This document shows positions 60,041 through 64,000 of a stretch of 64,000 bases of DNA, one piece after another; positions within the stretch are counted from its first letter, which is position 1; every line of letters starts with the position of its first letter. Source of the stretch: DATJFQ01 sp035495555. Its GTDB lineage: Bacteria > Acidobacteriota > Vicinamibacteria > Vicinamibacterales > 2-12-FULL-66-21. Position numbers and translations under genes: made by a program. The notes beneath the pieces are model-generated. The model made no database searches. It was given only the letters and a program-made list of their open reading frames with translations, and was not told the origin of the DNA. The DNA lies in assembly GCA_035495555.1 (NCBI GenBank), contig DATJFQ010000077.1, positions 62,001 to 126,000 of the forward strand. Reading direction: 5' to 3'.

Positions 60041-60937
60041 TTACTCCAGCCCGCGATAGTCATCGCTCTGCGCGTCCCAGTAACGATAGAAGTGATACCA
60101 GCACTCGGGACGCGCGCGCACTCGTTCGGCGACCTCGTCGGCGATCTGCTGCGCGGCCTGCGGGATCCACTCGTCCTTGGATGCGCCGTTCGGGATCGTG
60201 ATCGGTGGCCCCATCGTCGCGACGAACCGTCCAGGGCCGCTGCGCTCGATCGACGACACGGCCAGCGGAGCGCCGGTCAGCGCCGCGATCAGGAGCGGCG
60301 TGCGAAGGAACCAGGCGCGGCGGCCGAACAGCGTCACGGGCACACGATCGCGGCCGAGATGACGATCGACGAGCAGCGCCACGAACCGGTTTTGTGCGAG
60401 CGCCGCGCGGATCTTCAGCGGCGTGTCGAGTGACTGCCGGACCTCGATGGTCTCGATGCCGATGCGCGCACGGATGTCGCTGCGGATCTTGTTGACGGTC
60501 TCGTCGGGCTCCCGCATCGCCACGACCGTGAGCGGCAGGCGGAGGGCTCGGGCCATCAGCAGGCTGCCCGCCTCCCAGTTCCCGAAGTGCGCGGTCACCA
60601 GAATGGCCCCGCGCCCCTGGCTGTAAATCCAGGCAGCGCGCTCACGCGTCGAATCGCCGATGTCGAACGACTGCTCGACGCGTGGATCCTCGATCGCACG
60701 GAGAAAATCGATCGCGTCGCGCGTGTAGCTGCGATAGGTTTCGAGAGCGCGGCGTCTCAACACGGCGTCGGTTTCGTCGGGGAAGACCGCCCGGAGGTTC
60801 TCGACGATGGCCGTCGTACTCTCCGGCGCGAACCTCGCCACGATCGACGAGCCGACGTGGCCGATGGCATAGGACACGGAGCGGGGCAGTCGCCGCACGC
60901 CGTGGTACGTGAGGCCGAAAATGACGCCGTTGTTCAT
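60041..60937 (-). CDS. LpxL/HtrB-like lysophospholipid acyltransferase
   Basis: 298 residues from ATG 60937. LABLAT-type features: the HxxxxE-type motif TAHFGNWEAGSLL, VVAMREPDETVNKIRSDIRARIGIETIEV, and LVDRHLGRDRVPVTLFGRRAWFLRTPLLIAAL. These enzymes add acyl chains to lipid A-type or other glycolipids; in aryl polyene-type clusters a similar enzyme attaches the product to a lipid. The frame is open to 61030, but this extension lies in the 3' end of the glycosyltransferase gene. Same strand as the glycosyltransferase and exporter, so one operon. Confidence 0.85.
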   Translation of the reverse strand: MNNGVIFGLTYHGVRRLPRSVSYAIGHVGSSIVARFAPESTTAIVENLRAVFPDETDAVLRRRALETYRSYTRDAIDFLRAIEDPRVEQSFDIGDSTRERAAWIYSQGRGAILVTAHFGNWEAGSLLMARALRLPLTVVAMREPDETVNKIRSDIRARIGIETIEVRQSLDTPLKIRAALAQNRFVALLVDRHLGRDRVPVTLFGRRAWFLRTPLLIAALTGAPLAVSSIERSGPGRFVATMGPPITIPNGASKDEWIPQAAQQIADEVAERVRARPECWYHFYRYWDAQSDDYRGLE

Positions 60938-60987
60938 CCCGTGCAGCGTCCAGCGGCGCGGGTAGACGTCGGCCGCCGGCGGCGACG

Positions 60988-61659
60988 CTACAGCGGTTCG
61001 AGGAACCGGTAGTACACGGCGAGGAAGCATGTTTTCGTAGTGTCGCGAATCGGGCGAAGCCGGCTCGGGCGCCCATTATAGACGGCGGAAACTGGCGCCG
61101 ACGCGATCGTCCCGCCGCGCCGCCGTACCTTGACGAGCATCTCCGTTTCGATCTCGTATCCGCGCGCGGTCAGCCGGAGCCCTCGGAGCGCGTCCGTCTT
61201 GAACAGCCGGAAGCCGCATTGCGTATCTGCCACTGGCACGCCCACGAACGACGACAGCGCGCGGCTGCCGATCCGGTTCGTGTGATACCGGGACGCCGGC
61301 ATGCCGTCGCGCACGAACTGCCGTTCGCCGATCACGAGCGCCGCATCGGTGGACCGCGCGACGTCAATCAGCCGCCGCGCTTCGTCGGGCCGGTGCTGCA
61401 GGTCGGCATCGATCAGCAGCACGTGCGTGCACGCGGTCGGAAGGATGGCCGCCAGTCCCGTGCGGACAGCTGCGCCTTTGCCGCTCTTCCGCGCATGCCG
61501 GATGACCGTCCCGCCGGCGGCGCGCGCGCGCTCGCCGGTCCGGTCCGTCGAACCGTCGTCAATCACGGTGATCCCATCGACGATGGACGCGAGCCCCCTG
61601 ACCACCTCGCCGACGGTCGCTTCCTCGTCGAACGCCGGAATCAGCGCGTGGACGTTCAC
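60988..61659 (-). CDS. DPM1-like family 2 glycosyltransferase
   Basis: 223 residues. GT-A fold with NVHALIPAFDEEATVGEVVRGL, ITVIDDGSTDRTGERARAAG, KSGKGAAVRTGLA, the DxD-type LLIDADLQHRPDEARRL, and VADTQCGFRLFKTDALRGL. It uses a nucleotide sugar and a lipid or polyprenyl phosphate acceptor. It starts at GTG 61659 and overlaps the exporter stop by 4 nt. Such short DPM1-like enzymes occur in aryl polyene and related lipid clusters. Confidence 0.87.
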   Translation of the reverse strand: MNVHALIPAFDEEATVGEVVRGLASIVDGITVIDDGSTDRTGERARAAGGTVIRHARKSGKGAAVRTGLAAILPTACTHVLLIDADLQHRPDEARRLIDVARSTDAALVIGERQFVRDGMPASRYHTNRIGSRALSSFVGVPVADTQCGFRLFKTDALRGLRLTARGYEIETEMLVKVRRRGGTIASAPVSAVYNGRPSRLRPIRDTTKTCFLAVYYRFLEPL

Positions 61660-64000
61660 GGTCGATATTCCTGCGCAACGGACGTTGCGCGCGCCGCACG
61701 CGAATCCGGCAGCAGCGCCGGCAGGATCAGCAGCGACGCCGCGACCAGCGTCACCACGCTGACAATCGAGACGATCCCCATCGAGCGCAGTGGCGGATAG
61801 CTGGACGTCATCAGCGTGCCGTAGCCGAAGAGCGTAATCAATCCGGCGACGACGATGACCGGCGCCAGGTGAGACACGGCTTCCCGCGAATCGCCCGTGT
61901 CCTGATAGCGGTGGACGACATGGATGCCGTAGTCGATGCCGATGCCGACGAACGTGACCACGGCGAAGACGGCGAACAGGTCGAGCGACACGCCGAACAA
62001 CGCGAGCAGGCCCGCCGCCCACACCAGCCCGACGATCGTCGGCACGGTCGAGAGCAGGCTCAGGCGCCAGTCGCGGAACATCAGCAGAATGAGCAGCAGG
62101 ACGACGACCGAACCGACGGCCAGGCCGCGCGCGAACTGCGGCAGAAACCGTGCCGCGAGTTCCTCGTTGACGAGTGTCAGGCCCGTGAGCTGGACGCCGG
62201 GATGCCCGCGGACCACGCGCTCGAGGATCTCCCGCTGCCGGGGGTCTGCAGGAAAGGCGTAGCTGGCCAGCGTCCACCCGTCGGGCGTCTGCTGGATAAA
62301 TCGCCGAATGAGATCGCCCAGCCGGTGGTTGCTGAAATCGGCATACGTCAGCCGCGATCCCGGGTCGAGCAGTGCGGGCAGACGACTGATGAACGGGTCG
62401 AGGCTTCCCGGCGTGAATCCGGCATCGCGCGCCTCCTGCCGCACGAGATCCGCAGCGCGCTGCGGTGTCACGCCGCTCTGGTCGATGACGTCAATCGCAT
62501 GCCGCTGCGCCGCATCGGAGGGCAGCAGAGAGGACCCGCCATCGAGCGCGAGCGCCGGCGCCTGCGTTTTCAGTTCCGCGAGCACGCGTTCGTTCTCTTT
62601 GAGGAGCGGCTCGAGGTGGTGCCCCTGCTGCAGCACGATGAACACGTCCGACGGCAACCCGAAATCGTGGCGGACTTGTTCCTCGAAGAGCGCTCCTGGC
62701 GTCGTCGCCTTCAGCCGGTCGAGCGTGGCATTGATCTGCAGCCGCGTCGCCGCGGCGCCGAGCGCGACCGTCAGCAGCGCGGCGACCCATAACAGCGGCT
62801 TCCGTCGATCGGCGATCCACGAGGCAAACCGCGGCCACGCGAGCAGGCCGCGGCGTTCCGTCGTTTTCGCGCGGTCGGGCAGCAGCGCGGGCACGAGGAC
62901 GAGCGTGAGGATGCCGCACGCGACCATGCTGTGTCCGATGAGCAGTCCGAGCTGCTGCAGGCTCGGAAAGTCGACGAACACCAGCCCGTAAAACGTCGCG
63001 GCGGTCGTCAGCATCCCGTAAAGCATGCTGGCGGACGGGCTGGCAATGGCGCCAACGGCGTCCGCGCCCGTCCGGCCATCCGCGAGCGCGAGCCGATGCG
63101 CGACATACAGGAGCACGACGCCGTCCACGCCGAGGCCGAGCAGCATCGCGGCCGATCCCGTTGCCGCGGCCGAAAGCTTCACACCGGTGAAGCCGAGGAG
63201 GCCGAGGACGATGAGCAACGAGGCCATCGAGGGCAGCGCGCCAGCGGCAAACAGCCAGATGCTTCGGAACACGATCAGCAGCAGCGGAAGGATCAGCGCG
63301 AGCGACCCGACGCTGTTCCAGATGCTCTCCTGCTTGACGAGCTTTTCCGTCTCGAGCGAGATGACGTGCCCGCCCGCATAGGCCACCTGCAGTGCTGGCA
63401 GCGGCGGCTCGCTGTCGGACGCTCCTCGGCCGTCCTCCGTCGCGCGGATCGCGTCCAGGCGGTCGAGCAACTGGCGCGAGAACGCCGTATCGAACGGCGG
63501 CCGCTTCGGTTTGGCGATCACGAGCCGGCGGCGGCCGTCGGCCGACACGTACCCGGCGTCGGTCAGCCCCAGCGAGACGCCGGCGCGCGCGCCGCCGAGC
63601 TGCTGCCGCAGCAGCCCGAACCAGTCGAGCGGATCCTGGCTCACGAGCTGCTGCACCTGCTCGGACGGGACGGCGAGCAGCTGTCGCGACGACTCGAGGG
63701 CGCGAGCCATCCCGTCAGGGCGCAGTCGCGCGAGCGCGGTGGTGAGCGCGTCCCCGCGCAGCAGCAGGAGTTGATGGTTCCCCAGCCACCCCCAATCGCG
63801 ATCGGGACCCGCCGTCCCGGCATCGACCCACTCGATCTCCGGCGATGCCCGAAGCGCCGACACCCATCGATCGATCTCGTCCTGATAGTCGCCGATCGGA
63901 TGGCCGTCGCCGCCAGTGAACACCACCAGCAGTTGATCGAGCGATCCGAACTGGTGCAGATACGTGCGGAACGGCGAGATCGCGCGGCCCTGCCGCGGCA
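61656..64000 (-). CDS. MMPL/RND-type lipid exporter (5' end outside window)
   Basis: At least 781 residues; the frame runs off the right edge (upstream codons continue as SPFRTYLHQFGSLDQLLVVFTG, a typical MMPL periplasmic start). Two sets of membrane helices each with the large periplasmic loop are seen: AGALPSMASLLIVLGLLGFTGVKLSAAATGSAAMLLGLGVDGVVLLYVAHR and VVTFVGIGIDYGIHVVHRYQD carry the charged RND signature. MMPL proteins export lipids or polyene-type glycolipids. It is coupled to the glycosyltransferase. Neighbours suggest it moves the lipid made by this cluster. Confidence 0.9.
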   Translation of the reverse strand, partial: PRQGRAISPFRTYLHQFGSLDQLLVVFTGGDGHPIGDYQDEIDRWVSALRASPEIEWVDAGTAGPDRDWGWLGNHQLLLLRGDALTTALARLRPDGMARALESSRQLLAVPSEQVQQLVSQDPLDWFGLLRQQLGGARAGVSLGLTDAGYVSADGRRRLVIAKPKRPPFDTAFSRQLLDRLDAIRATEDGRGASDSEPPLPALQVAYAGGHVISLETEKLVKQESIWNSVGSLALILPLLLIVFRSIWLFAAGALPSMASLLIVLGLLGFTGVKLSAAATGSAAMLLGLGVDGVVLLYVAHRLALADGRTGADAVGAIASPSASMLYGMLTTAATFYGLVFVDFPSLQQLGLLIGHSMVACGILTLVLVPALLPDRAKTTERRGLLAWPRFASWIADRRKPLLWVAALLTVALGAAATRLQINATLDRLKATTPGALFEEQVRHDFGLPSDVFIVLQQGHHLEPLLKENERVLAELKTQAPALALDGGSSLLPSDAAQRHAIDVIDQSGVTPQRAADLVRQEARDAGFTPGSLDPFISRLPALLDPGSRLTYADFSNHRLGDLIRRFIQQTPDGWTLASYAFPADPRQREILERVVRGHPGVQLTGLTLVNEELAARFLPQFARGLAVGSVVVLLLILLMFRDWRLSLLSTVPTIVGLVWAAGLLALFGVSLDLFAVFAVVTFVGIGIDYGIHVVHRYQDTGDSREAVSHLAPVIVVAGLITLFGYGTLMTSSYPPLRSMGIVSIVSVVTLVAASLLILPALLPDSRAARATSVAQEYRP

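Overview
The window is GC-rich and densely coded. It fits an uncultured or poorly studied member of Acidobacteriota, most likely near the Vicinamibacteria. The best clues are a VWFA protein of the architecture typical of acidobacteria (38808-39881), an 815-residue duplicated MacB/FtsX-type permease like the 'acidobacterial duplicated orphan permeases' (24901-27348), abundant TonB machinery and many secreted metallopeptidases. This placement is inference from gene families; there is no rRNA gene in the window. No tRNA, rRNA, insertion sequence, CRISPR array or prophage was seen.

Layout. 0-6 kb: a catabolic-looking cluster (MerR/XRE/cupin regulator cut by the window edge, sodium:solute symporter, SDR dehydrogenase, tartrate/D-malate-type dehydrogenase, class III aminotransferase, DinB protein). 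6-13 kb: a class I/II aminotransferase overlapping malQ, a RES-Xre toxin-antitoxin pair with a dyad-rich promoter, and secreted M20 and M28 peptidases. 13-20 kb: envelope proteins (a pseudokinase-PEGA membrane protein, a TonB-domain protein, a RodZ-like HTH protein with an extracytoplasmic propeller, an M23 peptidase). 20-24 kb: serine synthesis (DUF1015-serA-serC). 24-31 kb: desaturase, duplicated permease, and a sensor kinase, response regulator and TonB-dependent receptor with 4-nt overlaps. 31-38 kb: pcnB, polA, lipoproteins, ZIP transporter. 38-43 kb: VWFA protein, TonB proteins, SDR, a four-helix-bundle (23S rRNA intervening-sequence type) gene inside inverted repeats, a methyltransferase. 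43-51 kb: inositol-3-phosphate synthase, parts of an MSHA/type II-like assembly system split by acs, and a LolD/MacB-type ATPase. 51-55 kb: dppDF-like ATPases beside a methylmalonyl-CoA mutase catalytic subunit. 55-64 kb: a lipid-related region with a tetraether-lipid-synthase-like radical SAM enzyme, a FabZ-like dehydratase, a DUF2062/methyltransferase fusion, an LpxL-like acyltransferase, a DPM1-like glycosyltransferase and an MMPL exporter that runs off the window.

Two genome-wide signals stand out. First, at least 18 intergenic sites carry arrays of degenerate 7-nt repeats, each site with its own heptamer theme. Many arrays have two arms in opposite orientation, so they can form long hairpins. 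They abut or overlap stop codons, and some supply a ribosome binding site or promoter element for the next gene. Two pairs of arrays flank single genes in inverted orientation, one of them the four-helix-bundle gene. Second, about a dozen first-in-transcript genes have a TANNNT box ending 6-8 nt before the start codon and no clear Shine-Dalgarno sequence, which suggests widespread leaderless transcripts.

Other points of interest are a DNA polymerase I that has lost its proofreading residues and carries Tyr at the O-helix discriminator position, a candidate gene for the missing phosphoserine phosphatase, and the Tes-like enzyme next to lipid genes.
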